Source: an uncultured bacterium (GTDB lineage: Bacteria; Bacillota; Clostridia; Oscillospirales; Acutalibacteraceae). From it: a stretch of DNA of 15,309 nt. The stretch's first letter is position 1. Each line of letters starts with the position of its first letter. The stretch spans positions 1 through 15,309 of the forward strand of contig CAJMRT010000044.1 of NCBI GenBank assembly GCA_905215855.1, given 5' to 3'. Shown here one piece after another: positions 6,752 through 14,235 of this stretch. Made by a program: the position numbers and the translations under genes. The notes below the pieces were generated by a model, which was not told the DNA's origin, made no database searches, and was given only the letters and a program-made list of their open reading frames with translations.

Positions 6752-7882
6752 TTGAATACAGTCAGCTTCTTTAATGCGGATTACCGTGACGGCAGAGTGC
6801 ATATTGGCGGCAAAACATACCCAGCAGGAACCTTTGCGACACATCTGCTCAATCAGTATTATGAAAATGATACAGCCGCCCGCATTGCTGTTTTCAAGCA
6901 AAACATTTTAGCGGTACAGCGTGAGCTTGAACAGGGATATATCAATCCTGCCGATTTTGCAAAGTGCAGCGAAGAAATTTCCGCTATCCTAAAAACGCTT
7001 TCTTCCTTGCAACCGTTTTCTATGCTCCAAATAAATGATGAGCGTAACAGAGCAGCAGCTTTATTTATAAAGGAAAACGCTGACCGCATAGCGGATTACT
7101 TACGCCGCAGAGCAGCGGTTGCCAATATGGATATAGGTTCGATTGCTTTAGGCGCTGTGCCGAAAGAATATGATAAGAAACTTTTTGCCGCTTCGGAAGA
7201 TTTACTCACCGACATAAAGAAAACTCTTGCTTTTTACGATACCATCAGCGAAGATATGCGCAAAGCCTTTGAACAGTTGCTTGAGTTTACAATTCGGGCA
7301 GATAAAGTCGCTCGCTTTGACGAAGCACATTTACTGCCGATTGCTATGGCAGTATTCGGACAAGCTCCGTTTCCGATAAAAACAGAATATGTTTCTATCC
7401 GTAAAACAAGAAACAGCAAAACTCTTGTAGCGGCAAGGCGGCTGTATTTTGAAAGCTATTACAGCTTCATCATTACAGATTTCTTTGAGGGACTGCACTA
7501 TGGACACTATCCGAGACAATGTCCCATCTGCAAAAAGTATTTCCTTATGCAATCTGCCGCAAGGCAGAAATATTGCAGCGGTTACGCTCCCTTTACGCTG
7601 AAAGGCAAGTCGATTACCTGCCGAAAATATGCGGCAAGAACCAACCGCAAAGAACTGGTGGAGGGCAATCCAGTTATAGGCTTATATAAAAATCGCTGCT
7701 CCGCAATCCGCAACGAGCAAAAGCGTGGAACCGTTACTCCTGAATTTGCCGCCGCAGCCAAGGCTCTTGCGAAAAGCCGTATGCAGCTTGCAAAGCAAAA
7801 TCCCGAATACGCAAACGGACAGTATATATCGGATATGAGTCGTGAAAAGCTCTATGCCGACACTGATATGCAAATGAAATAA
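6752..7882 (+). CDS. DUF6076-like zinc-ribbon protein
   Basis: The 376-residue protein resembles the uncharacterised DUF6076 family of Clostridial mobile elements. The first 240 residues are mostly helical. Near residue 255 a zinc-finger-like stretch begins, CPICKKYFLMQSAARQKYC, with a further cysteine in ITCRKYAART, so a Cx2C...C...C site is likely. The C-terminus is basic and helical. Translation starts at TTG (6752): GGAGG lies 7 bases before it and no ATG or GTG with a site is nearby. It is divergent from the maintenance operon and is followed after 32 bases by the sigma-like gene, so the pair probably acts together. Nucleic-acid binding is a guess from the zinc site and charge. Confidence 0.75.
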   Translation: MNTVSFFNADYRDGRVHIGGKTYPAGTFATHLLNQYYENDTAARIAVFKQNILAVQRELEQGYINPADFAKCSEEISAILKTLSSLQPFSMLQINDERNRAAALFIKENADRIADYLRRRAAVANMDIGSIALGAVPKEYDKKLFAASEDLLTDIKKTLAFYDTISEDMRKAFEQLLEFTIRADKVARFDEAHLLPIAMAVFGQAPFPIKTEYVSIRKTRNSKTLVAARRLYFESYYSFIITDFFEGLHYGHYPRQCPICKKYFLMQSAARQKYCSGYAPFTLKGKSITCRKYAARTNRKELVEGNPVIGLYKNRCSAIRNEQKRGTVTPEFAAAAKALAKSRMQLAKQNPEYANGQYISDMSREKLYADTDMQMK

Positions 7883-7914
7883 CGGTCACAACTAAGATTG
7901 GGGGGGTGAGTGCC

Positions 7915-8823
7915 GTGGCAGAGGTTTATACAGAGCCGAAAGAATTTAAGCGTTGTACTCTTGTTCCGGCACCGCCGAAATGGGAATTGCAGGAGTATAT
8001 CGCAGCTTACTTCAAAGAAAAAGATAATAAATATCTTGCGTGGTTTCTGCATTATTACGAAAACACGCTAAACACAAATGTGCAGAAATATATGAAGCAG
8101 TTTTTTATGCCGGAGCATTTTACCGACATAAAGCAAGCGTATATTATGGGAATGTTAAAAGCACTCGAAAATTATGATATTTCAATAGGCGCACCTTTTG
8201 TCATTTACAAGGAAAGGTATGCCGAGCGTGAGGTGCTTGACTATATCCGAAGTATCCGCACGGGATATACGGCACAGAGCCTTGCGGAGTTTGCAAAGCT
8301 GCGTAAAGCTATGGCAATATGGGATAAATACGAGCGAAGCTATACCGATGAAACGCTCAAAATGATTGCCGATGAAATGGGTGAAGAAACCGATGCCGTG
8401 AAAGATATTTTGCTCAGCGGTTTGCTGAATGAAAATGCCGTGGAGCTGTATCGTAAATATGCCGATGAGGACGGCGAAGAAGGCACGGAAGAAATTGTCC
8501 CTGATAATTCCAATAATCCGTCCTATTTGTTTTTCAAGTCCGAATTATATTCTTGTCTGTGGAAAGCCTTTGATAAGCTAAACTATGAAGAACAATCTAT
8601 GTTTGCCCAGCATTTCGGTTTTTGTTTGGAATGCAAAAGCGTATTTTATATGGACTACAAGGATTTGGACGAATACGGCGAGCCGAAAAAGAAGTTGATA
8701 CCGAAAATGATGTATACCGATATTGCCACCGATCACGAATACAGCTCTGCTAACACAGCGAAAAGAATATGTGAAAAAGCGATTCAAAAAATGAAAGAAA
8801 TGTTGGAGAGTATGGGTGTATAA
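7915..8823 (+). CDS. Sigma-70-like RNA polymerase sigma factor
   Basis: This is about 302 residues with an order resembling sigma regions 2, 3 and 4. A segment like region 2 reads FTDIKQAYIMGMLKALENYD and continues to DYIRSIRTGY. A region 3-like helix pair follows (TDETLKMIADEMGEETDAV), and a C-terminal region 4-like part (ELYSCLWKAFDKLNYEEQ, then SANTAKRICEKAIQKMKEML). About 35 residues with two cysteines (CLECKSVFYMDYKDLDEYGE) are inserted before the final helix-turn-helix, unusual for sigma proteins. I chose GTG at 7915 because the G-rich binding site (7899-7907) is 7 bases before it; a GTG at 7906 would overlap that site. It probably recruits polymerase to element promoters, but no target was identified. 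Confidence 0.7.
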   Translation: MAEVYTEPKEFKRCTLVPAPPKWELQEYIAAYFKEKDNKYLAWFLHYYENTLNTNVQKYMKQFFMPEHFTDIKQAYIMGMLKALENYDISIGAPFVIYKERYAEREVLDYIRSIRTGYTAQSLAEFAKLRKAMAIWDKYERSYTDETLKMIADEMGEETDAVKDILLSGLLNENAVELYRKYADEDGEEGTEEIVPDNSNNPSYLFFKSELYSCLWKAFDKLNYEEQSMFAQHFGFCLECKSVFYMDYKDLDEYGEPKKKLIPKMMYTDIATDHEYSSANTAKRICEKAIQKMKEMLESMGV

Positions 8824-8870
8824 AAAAGTTAGATTTGATTATATGGTTGAGTAAAAATCCGCAGAAAAAT

Positions 8871-8909
8871 GCATCCGAAATTCTTTTTTTCGTGTTATAG
8901 ATTATTGAG
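8871..8909 (+). promoter_or_regulatory. Candidate ECF-type promoter, copy 1 (sigma/anti-sigma unit)
   Basis: GCATCCG (8871-8877), TTCT (8881-8884), GTGTT (8892-8896) and ATTGAG (8904-8909) recur in the same order and spacing upstream of the lipoprotein gene. From GCATCCG to GTGTT the two blocks match at 20 of 26 positions without a gap. The 14-base distance between the outer motifs resembles the -35/-10 spacing of ECF promoters. It ends 27 bases before the ECF start codon. Confidence 0.6.
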
Positions 8910-8936
8910 AGAGTGTCTTATAATTCAGGAGGTCGT

Positions 8937-9455
8937 ATGAGTAAAGAAATTGAAAAAATGACTGCCATTTATGAAAAGCATAAAAACACAATGTATGCAG
9001 TTGCATTGAAAATATTAAAAAACCCGCAAGACGCAGAGGACGCAGTACATAATGCAATACCACCGATCATGCGGAATTTGGGTGCGATAAAAGATGTTGA
9101 CAGCAAAGATTGTATGTACTATGTAACAATGGCGGTAAAGCATATAGCTTTGAATATGCTACGGGATCATCATATTCAAACAGTCCCTTTATCCGAGAGT
9201 GCGTATGAATTGGAAAGTGATGAAAATATTGCCGAAAGCATTGCTATGGACGAAAGCTGTAAAATCATCTATAAAACGATACAAGGCATGACCGCCGAAT
9301 ACCGAGATGTGTTGATACTCCATTTGTATTACGAATTATCCACATCACAGATTGCGGATTTTCTTAACAGAAAACACGGCACCGTAAAATCACAGCTTAC
9401 GCGCGGGAAAAAACTATTGAAAACTCGATTGAAGGAGGATGGATATGAACGATAA
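8937..9455 (+). CDS. ECF-family RNA polymerase sigma factor
   Basis: This 172-residue protein is an extracytoplasmic-function sigma factor. Region 2 covers about residues 13-82 (YAVALKILKNPQDAEDAV through HIALNMLRDHH). Region 4 follows at about 115-168, with the helix-turn-helix LSTSQIADFLNRKHGTVKSQ and the end LTRGKKLLKTRL. Region 3 is absent, as expected for ECF. The start is the ATG at 8937 with AGGAGG 4 bases upstream; a GTG at 8913 would add eight residues without a site. The next gene overlaps by 11 bases and encodes a membrane protein, the classic sigma/anti-sigma pairing. It likely drives both cargo transcription units through the repeated block at 8871 and 10051. Confidence 0.93.
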   Translation: MSKEIEKMTAIYEKHKNTMYAVALKILKNPQDAEDAVHNAIPPIMRNLGAIKDVDSKDCMYYVTMAVKHIALNMLRDHHIQTVPLSESAYELESDENIAESIAMDESCKIIYKTIQGMTAEYRDVLILHLYYELSTSQIADFLNRKHGTVKSQLTRGKKLLKTRLKEDGYER

Positions 9456-9996
9456 AAAAATCAAAGAAGCGATACAGCAGTATATAGAAACCAAAGCAGA
9501 CAATATGTTGTCCGAAACAGAAGAAAGACACGACTTGTCCTCGCTTGACGAAAAGGTCTATGCAACGCTCGGTGCAAAGCAAGACAAACGCAAAACGACC
9601 GCCGCATGGTCTTTTAAGAAGATAAGTGTGTTAGCTGCTTCCTTTGTACTGATTATTGGTTTGAGCATTACCGCTGTATGGATACTCAATAAAGAACCCG
9701 TCCAAATAGCATATGATACAAATTATTCCATTACGATTTCATACGAAAATGAACAATACGGCTATTATTCAAATCGCTATGTCATTGACAAGTATGGCGT
9801 TGAGGATATTTCGGACTTGAAACAAAATCCGGATTTATTTACAGGCAGCTTGACCGATTCAGACATCATACATTTAGATAGTGTGATTGACAAAGAGAGT
9901 ATTATCGGAGCGAAGATATATCCATATAGTGATGATGTTCTCATTTTACAAAACAACGGACGATTTTACTATTTTGAAAAAATAGAAACCAAGTGA
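9445..9996 (+). CDS. Single-pass membrane protein, probable anti-sigma factor
   Basis: The 183-residue product has a cytoplasmic N-terminus of about 58 charged residues (LSETEERHDLSSLDEKVYA), one transmembrane helix at about 59-81 (SVLAASFVLIIGLSITAVWI) and an outer domain of about 100 residues rich in Tyr, Asp and Ser. This is the layout of an anti-sigma factor that holds its ECF sigma at the membrane and senses an envelope signal. It lacks a zinc-binding HxxxCxxC motif. I chose ATG 9445 because AGGAGG lies 6 bases upstream; the ATG at 9439 abuts that site. The 11-base overlap with the sigma gene supports coupled translation. Function is inferred from context. Confidence 0.85.
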   Translation: MNDKKIKEAIQQYIETKADNMLSETEERHDLSSLDEKVYATLGAKQDKRKTTAAWSFKKISVLAASFVLIIGLSITAVWILNKEPVQIAYDTNYSITISYENEQYGYYSNRYVIDKYGVEDISDLKQNPDLFTGSLTDSDIIHLDSVIDKESIIGAKIYPYSDDVLILQNNGRFYYFEKIETK

Positions 9997-10015
9997 CCAT
10001 TAGAGCAGCCCCCAA

Positions 10016-10050
10016 GTAGGTATTTTCCAAAAGAAAATACCTGCTTTTTT
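10016..10050 (+). terminator. Strong intrinsic terminator after the anti-sigma gene
   Basis: GTAGGTATTTTC (10016-10027) pairs with GAAAATACCTGC (10033-10044), 12 bp with one G-U, loop CAAAA, then six T (10045-10050). It separates the sigma unit from the lipoprotein/ABC unit; the repeated promoter-like block begins at the next base. Confidence 0.93.
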
Positions 10051-10088
10051 GCATCCGGTTTTCTACTTTTTGTGTTCATATAATTGAG
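10051..10088 (+). promoter_or_regulatory. Candidate ECF-type promoter, copy 2 (lipoprotein/ABC unit)
   Basis: GCATCCG (10051-10057), TTCT (10061-10064), GTGTT (10072-10076) and ATTGAG (10083-10088) match the block at 8871, with one base less before ATTGAG. TATAAT (10079-10084) sits inside it, but no fitting sigma-A -35 hexamer precedes it, so I prefer the ECF reading. Confidence 0.6.
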
Positions 10089-10127
10089 GCACAAAAACCA
10101 AAAATACATTGCGAAAGGATTAACGCC

Positions 10128-10778
10128 ATGAAAAAGACCATTTTTACTCTCTCGTTCCTGCTGATCGCAGCTACCCTTATTTTTACAGGGTGTTCTTCAA
10201 AAGGTGATTTTGAATTGGAGCGTTCCAAAGGTATCGCAATTACCTACATTGACGAATTTGAAAAAACAACAATCTTGCCCGCCCCATTGACCTCAGACGA
10301 AATCTTTAACAGTTACAGCAATACGATTGTCCGCGGCACAATAGAAACGGTACGCAATATTGAGATTGATTACGGCAAAGGTGAAACCGCTCAAAAAGCA
10401 CTTGCTGCCATAAAAATCACAAAGGTTATTTCGGGAGAAGCAGAGCCAGACAGTACGGTAACAGTTTTGCTGCCGAGTTGTGTGGATAACGCTTCCGCAA
10501 ATGATTCGTCTACGGTAATTTCTCATTTCAAGAGCGGAATAGAAGGTATTTTTCTTTTGAACAAGGTTACAGAGGATAGCTGTTCTGAAATGAATGGTAA
10601 AACTTTTTATTATGACGACATTTGCGACTATTTCATGTTCGGAGAAGATCAATTTGCTATTATCGTGTCCGACGGAACTATCCGTTTCAATGCTGATATG
10701 TTTGACGGTGAAACAAACGCCTTTGCCACTCTTGACGAAGCAGAAAGCAAAATACAGGCAGCTCTTACAAAGGAATGA
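10128..10778 (+). CDS. Secreted lipoprotein of unknown function
   Basis: This 216-residue protein has a lipoprotein signal: MKK, a hydrophobic stretch TLSFLLIAATLIFTG, and a lipobox ending at Cys22. The mature part contains a beta-rich segment (NTIVRGTIETVRNIEIDYGK, then IKITKVISGEAEPDSTVTVL) that looks like a small barrel or OB-like fold, and a C-terminal acidic part. I do not recognise a named family. The start has AAAGGA 8 bases upstream. It ends on ATGA touching the ABC ATPase ORF, so the two are co-translated. It may be the substrate-side or signal-sensing partner of the ABC/permease pair; that is inferred from position only. Confidence 0.82.
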   Translation: MKKTIFTLSFLLIAATLIFTGCSSKGDFELERSKGIAITYIDEFEKTTILPAPLTSDEIFNSYSNTIVRGTIETVRNIEIDYGKGETAQKALAAIKITKVISGEAEPDSTVTVLLPSCVDNASANDSSTVISHFKSGIEGIFLLNKVTEDSCSEMNGKTFYYDDICDYFMFGEDQFAIIVSDGTIRFNADMFDGETNAFATLDEAESKIQAALTKE

Positions 10779-10783
10779 TAGAT

Positions 10784-11458
10784 ATGCCGATATTGAATGT
10801 TTGTAACCTGTGTAAAACTTATCTATCGGGAGAAGCAGAGGTTAAAGCACTTGACAATGTATCTTTTACCGTAGAAAAAGGCGAATTTGTTTCTATCATC
10901 GGTCCGTCGGGATCGGGAAAATCGACCTTGTTACATATCCTTGCCGGTATTGACCGCCCCACCTCCGGCAAGGTGTATGTAGATGGTGAGGATATATATG
11001 CCAAGAGCGAAAAGGAGCTTGCCTATTATCGCAGACGAAAGGCGGGCTTAATCTATCAGTTTTATAATCTCGTTCCCACTTTGACGGTTGAGGAAAACAT
11101 AACGCTCCCTTGCCGCCTTGATAAAAAGAAAACCGACAAAGAAACGCTTGACCGATTGCTGGATACGCTTGGAATGAAAGAGCGAAGAAGTCATCTGCCG
11201 AGCCAGCTTTCAGGCGGTCAGCAACAACGCTGTGCCATAGGCAGAGTTTTATTTACAAATCCTGCGCTTATGCTTGCCGACGAACCGACAGGAAATCTTG
11301 ACAGCAAAAGTGCAGCAGAGGTAATGGAGCTTCTGGGGAGTGCAAATAAACAATACGGTCAAACGCTCATTATGATTACACACAATTTGGAGCTTGCCGA
11401 GCAAGCCGACCGTATGCTTATCATAAAGGACGGTAAGCTCTCGGAGGGTAAAGTTTGA
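10784..11458 (+). CDS. ABC transporter ATP-binding protein (MacB/LolD-like)
   Basis: This is an intact 224-residue ATPase that should energise an FtsX-type permease acting on the envelope (such as antimicrobial peptide or lipoprotein handling). It shows Walker A GPSGSGKST (40-48), the Q-loop YQFYNLVP with Gln92, the signature LSGGQQQ (142-148), Walker B LMLADEPTG (162-170) and the switch histidine His200. The ATG at 10784 has AAAGGA 9 bases upstream; the one at 10775 sits too close to it. The paired permease is broken, so the ATPase may be an orphan in this copy. The stop lies in the left arm of a hairpin (11454-11484). Confidence 0.95.
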   Translation: MPILNVCNLCKTYLSGEAEVKALDNVSFTVEKGEFVSIIGPSGSGKSTLLHILAGIDRPTSGKVYVDGEDIYAKSEKELAYYRRRKAGLIYQFYNLVPTLTVEENITLPCRLDKKKTDKETLDRLLDTLGMKERRSHLPSQLSGGQQQRCAIGRVLFTNPALMLADEPTGNLDSKSAAEVMELLGSANKQYGQTLIMITHNLELAEQADRMLIIKDGKLSEGKV

Positions 11459-11484
11459 AAGAAATGCACCGCATTCCTTTCAAA
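11454..11484 (+). promoter_or_regulatory. Long hairpin between ATPase and permease
   Basis: TTTGAAAG (11454-11461) pairs with CTTTCAAA (11477-11484), and inside it AATGC (11463-11467) pairs with GCATT (11471-11475), with one A-C mismatch and an ACC loop. The left arm covers the ATPase stop codon. A T-rich but broken tract follows, so this could attenuate or protect the message rather than terminate fully. Confidence 0.55.
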
Positions 11485-11585
11485 CTCCGCTTTTGTGTCT
11501 TTTTGACAATCAGGCAGTCAAAATTTTGGTCTGCACATTGTTTGCCCAAAACCGCACAAAAGCTCGGAAAGGGTTGGTTATAACG

Positions 11586-13034
11586 ATGGGCGTTTGTATG
11601 CAACTTGCAACAAGAAGTTTGAGGAAGAATAAAGGGCGAACATTTATAACGCTGATAGGAATTGTTTTATCCGTTCTTATGGTGTGTACGGTTTTGACGC
11701 TGTTAAATTCTATGCTTTGCTCCGCGATTGACGGTATTATCGAGAAGAACGGTAATTGGCATATTGCTGTTTATAACGCCACCGCAGAGGAAATAGAGCA
11801 GTACAAAGCGGCAGACGAAATTTCAAGCGTCAAAAAGGTTTTGATAAATGGACGAGAAGTGTATCGTCTTGTTCTTCATGAGCCGAACGGGGTTTATGAA
11901 TTTGCAAACCGTTATTTTGATGAAAGGACGGAATATTCCTATCATACAGAATTGCTTTCCTATCTGGGTGTTTCGCAAAACGAGAATATCAAGAGCCTTA
12001 TTATAGGCATTGCCGCCGCGTTGCTCCTTATAATCGCTGTCGGTGCGGTTTCTTTGATATATAACGCCTTTGCCATATCTGTTTCCGAAAGAACAAAAGA
12101 GATTGGTCTTTTGTCCTCAATCGGTGCAACGAAAAAAGACATCCGCACGATTGTATATGCCGAAGCCCTTTTACTTGGAACGCTTGCCATACCGCTTGGC
12201 ATGGTTCTTGGTGTTTTCTCTTCCTGGGCTTTACTTGATGTTTTCGGGGCATATATGGGAAAAATCCTCTATGTCAATATGGATATGCGGCTGCACATTA
12301 ACGGGTGGCTGCTGGTTCTTACTACAATTTTCGGTTATTTGTTGGTATTCCTATCTGCCGGTGTTCCTGCGCGTTCCGCTTCCAAAATTTCAATCATAAG
12401 CAATCTTAAAGGTGAAAAAGGTGTAATGAAAGTAAAGTGCAGTAACTTTACTTCCTCTGCTGAAAATCTGCTTGCAAAGCGTACCATAAAACGAGAAAAG
12501 AAAGCGTTTCGTGCAATCACTTTTTCGCTGGCAATCAGTATCTTTCTCTTTGTGTCTGCAAATGCGTTCAGCCTGTATATGCTCTCATTTGTAGAAGCAG
12601 AACGGAAGAACATAGGCTACGATTTGCGTATGAACTATTCTATGGAGCTTGGCACGAAAAAATTTGACGGGTTATACAGCTTTGTAAAATCGCAGGACGG
12701 CATTGATGAAGTCGGTTGGTTTGCAGAAAGTCCCTCGCATTTTCATAGTGTTTTACTTAATTCGGAATGGCTCACTGACAACTACCGAGACTCGGATTGG
12801 GCTACTCTTAAAGAAAGCTCCGAATTATATAAAGCTCCGTTTTATATATTCATTATTTCAAATGAACGCTATGCCGAGTTCCTTTCGCAAAATGGACTTA
12901 AAAATGATAATTCCGTTTATGCGAGTGCCTTTTATGATGAAATCGACGAGGATAGTAAAAGCACGAGTTTTCCTATCTTGAAAGACGGAAGCTATCACGC
13001 CGATGTCCGTTATATGAGCGAAGCGGCGAGTTAA
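11586..13034 (+). pseudogene. FtsX-type ABC permease, N-terminal part (stop-interrupted)
   Basis: This is the permease partner of the upstream ATPase. It opens with the cytoplasmic LATRSLRKNKGRT followed by transmembrane helix 1 (TLIGIVLSVLMVCTVLTLL). Then comes a short external segment and the FtsX domain (YLGVSQNENIKSLIIG, SLIYNAFAISVSER, EIGLLSSIGATKKD) with three more helices. A second module starts near FRAITFSLAISIFLF. The segment between helix 1 and helix 2 is only about 90 residues; homologues I recall have about 90 more, which suggests an internal loss. At 13032-13034 a TAA interrupts the frame after EAAS. The start is uncertain: 11586 has a loose AAAGGG, 11598 is possible, and 11493 lacks a site. 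Confidence 0.85.
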
Positions 13035-13772
13035 CGGCTCAACCAAGATATAAACGCAAATCCAAATGACCGCTTTGATTATGAGAATTATTACGATACT
13101 TTTTTCAGCGTTGATTTTACGGTTGGCAACTATGACTTTCCGTTTGAATTTAGAGCAAACAGCGGAGGAGTCAGTATTTTAATTCCCGAAAGCCGTGTAT
13201 CCGAGTTTCATGCGGAAATCACGAATAAGGAAATTATGATACAATCCCCGAACTATGCAGCTATTCAAAAAAACACAACCGATTATTTAACGAGCGCCGG
13301 GCTTGACGAAGATGTTTCCATATTCAACTCTGCCGAAAGCTATGAGTCCCAAAGAAACCTTGCAGCAATGATAAGACTGTTTTCCACTTCTTTTTTAATT
13401 CTCTTGACCGTAATATCGTGCGCGAATGTTTTCAATGTCATGACAACGAGCCTGAATATGCGAAAGCGTGAATTTGCGGTATTGCGTTCGGTGGGAATGA
13501 CAGTAAAAGAGTTATTTGCCATGCTCTGTATAGAAAACCTATGGATTGGTTTGTTTTCGGTTTTAATCGGCGGTATAGCGTCCCTGCCGCTATGCTATCT
13601 GCTCTACAAAAATATTGTGGTTGGCGCAGTAATCCGGTTTGTATATCCTATCGGAGCATATTTGATAGCTTCACTTGCAATGCTCCTGATTATGTTTATT
13701 ACTTCGATATACGGATTGTGGAAAATTAAAAAAGGAGATATTATTGCAGATGTTAGAAATGATTTTGTGTGA
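13035..13772 (+). pseudogene. FtsX-type ABC permease, C-terminal part (same frame)
   Basis: The frame stays open, in phase with the upstream part, directly after the TAA. It encodes the end of the second external domain (NPNDRFDYENYYDTFFSVDF) and the terminal FtsX domain with three helices. The motif NMRKREFAVLRSVGMTVKEL is the cytoplasmic loop typical of MacB-like permeases. The ATG at 13236 could start a 178-residue fragment but lacks a convincing ribosome binding site. Joined to 11586-13034 the original would be about 728 residues. No frameshift is needed, so a single base change could have made the stop. A sequencing error is possible but would have to affect just this codon. Confidence 0.88.
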
Positions 13773-13809
13773 TGATGTAAAAATGATTGTATGAAAAGGC
13801 GGTGATGCA

Positions 13810-13983
13810 ATGAAAAATGAGCATTGGATTTTACGCCCAACTTGCGGCAGCAAAACTCGTGACAAAACCAGAGAGGACACAGTATTAAAGAATTTTCCTC
13901 TCTACTGTCCGAAATGTAAGCAGGAAAGTTTAATTGAAGTTGAAAATTTGAATATAGTTGTCATCAAAGAGCCGGACGCATAG
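13810..13983 (+). CDS. Cysteine-rich KTR family protein, degenerate
   Basis: This 57-residue protein matches the Cys_rich_KTR family carried on Clostridial mobile elements, a zinc-ribbon-like peptide of unknown role. The family pattern, as I recall it, starts with a CPxCG knuckle followed by KTR and ends with YCPKCKQE. Here the first knuckle reads RPTCGSKTR, so the first cysteine is Arg9 while Cys12, Cys33 and Cys36 remain. The end is also early: after EPDA the codon is TAG, and downstream ACG CAG AGT resembles the TQS tail of relatives. GGCGGTG lies upstream of the ATG. It is probably losing function. Confidence 0.8.
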   Translation: MKNEHWILRPTCGSKTRDKTREDTVLKNFPLYCPKCKQESLIEVENLNIVVIKEPDA

Positions 13984-14026
13984 ACGCAGAGTTGCCTCTG
14001 TTGATTATGGGATTCTTGCTATAAAT

Positions 14027-14063
14027 AAAAGTCGATACCACTAAAAGTACCGACTTTTGTTTT
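14027..14063. terminator. Bidirectional terminator between KTR gene and 57-aa gene
   Basis: AAAAGTCG (14027-14034) pairs with CGACTTTT (14051-14058), with an extra TAC/GTA inside separated by an A-C mismatch. TTTT ends both strands, so it can stop transcripts from the plus-strand KTR side and from the minus-strand TnpV unit. Confidence 0.85.
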
Positions 14064-14235
14064 ATGATGTTCGAATTTTCTTTTTCGTATTTTTTAACAC
14101 CTTTATGATAACTTCATCAACTGCGTCCGTATATCTTCCATCGTTGAGCAGTTTGTTCTTTAAATCAATCAATGCCTGAATTAATAGATGATGTTCTTTC
14201 TCGGTCAGATATAGGTGATATTTCGGGGATTTCAT
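14062..14235 (-). CDS. Small conserved-type protein coupled to TnpV
   Basis: This 57-residue, basic and mostly helical protein contains HLYLTEKEHHLLIQALIDLKNK and GRYTDAVDEVIIKVLKN. I recall similar short proteins next to tnpV in Clostridial elements but no established function. The ATG at 14235 overlaps the TnpV stop as ATGA and has AAGGAG 11 bases upstream inside tnpV. An extension to 14304 would run back through tnpV in another frame and is not credible. It ends at the bidirectional terminator. Confidence 0.75.
   Translation of the reverse strand: MKSPKYHLYLTEKEHHLLIQALIDLKNKLLNDGRYTDAVDEVIIKVLKNTKKKIRTS

Larger units (their letters stand above)
24..8823. mobile_element. Backbone of an integrative and mobilizable element
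   Basis: A large serine recombinase, a relaxase with its MobC-like partner, a candidate oriT, ParB and ParM/ParR-like maintenance genes and a divergent regulatory pair lie together without any housekeeping gene. No VirB4, VirD4 or other type IV secretion gene is present, so this looks like an IME that borrows a helper's conjugation machine. The limits given cover the recognisable backbone only. The cargo to the right (to about 13983, or further to TnpV and XRE) may belong to the same element. No attachment site or flanking direct repeat was recognised, and only 23 bases lie left of the recombinase. Confidence 0.7.

Noticed and set aside
10293..10652. 119-codon minus-strand ORF opposite the lipoprotein
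   Set aside because: No start site, and the plus-strand frame has a signal peptide and operon context.
11493..11585. Upstream extension of the permease start
   Set aside because: No ribosome binding site, and the extra residues do not resemble the family's short N-terminus.
12070..12399. 109-codon plus-strand ORF overlapping the permease
   Set aside because: It is an alternate frame of the FtsX domain; the permease frame carries all recognisable motifs.
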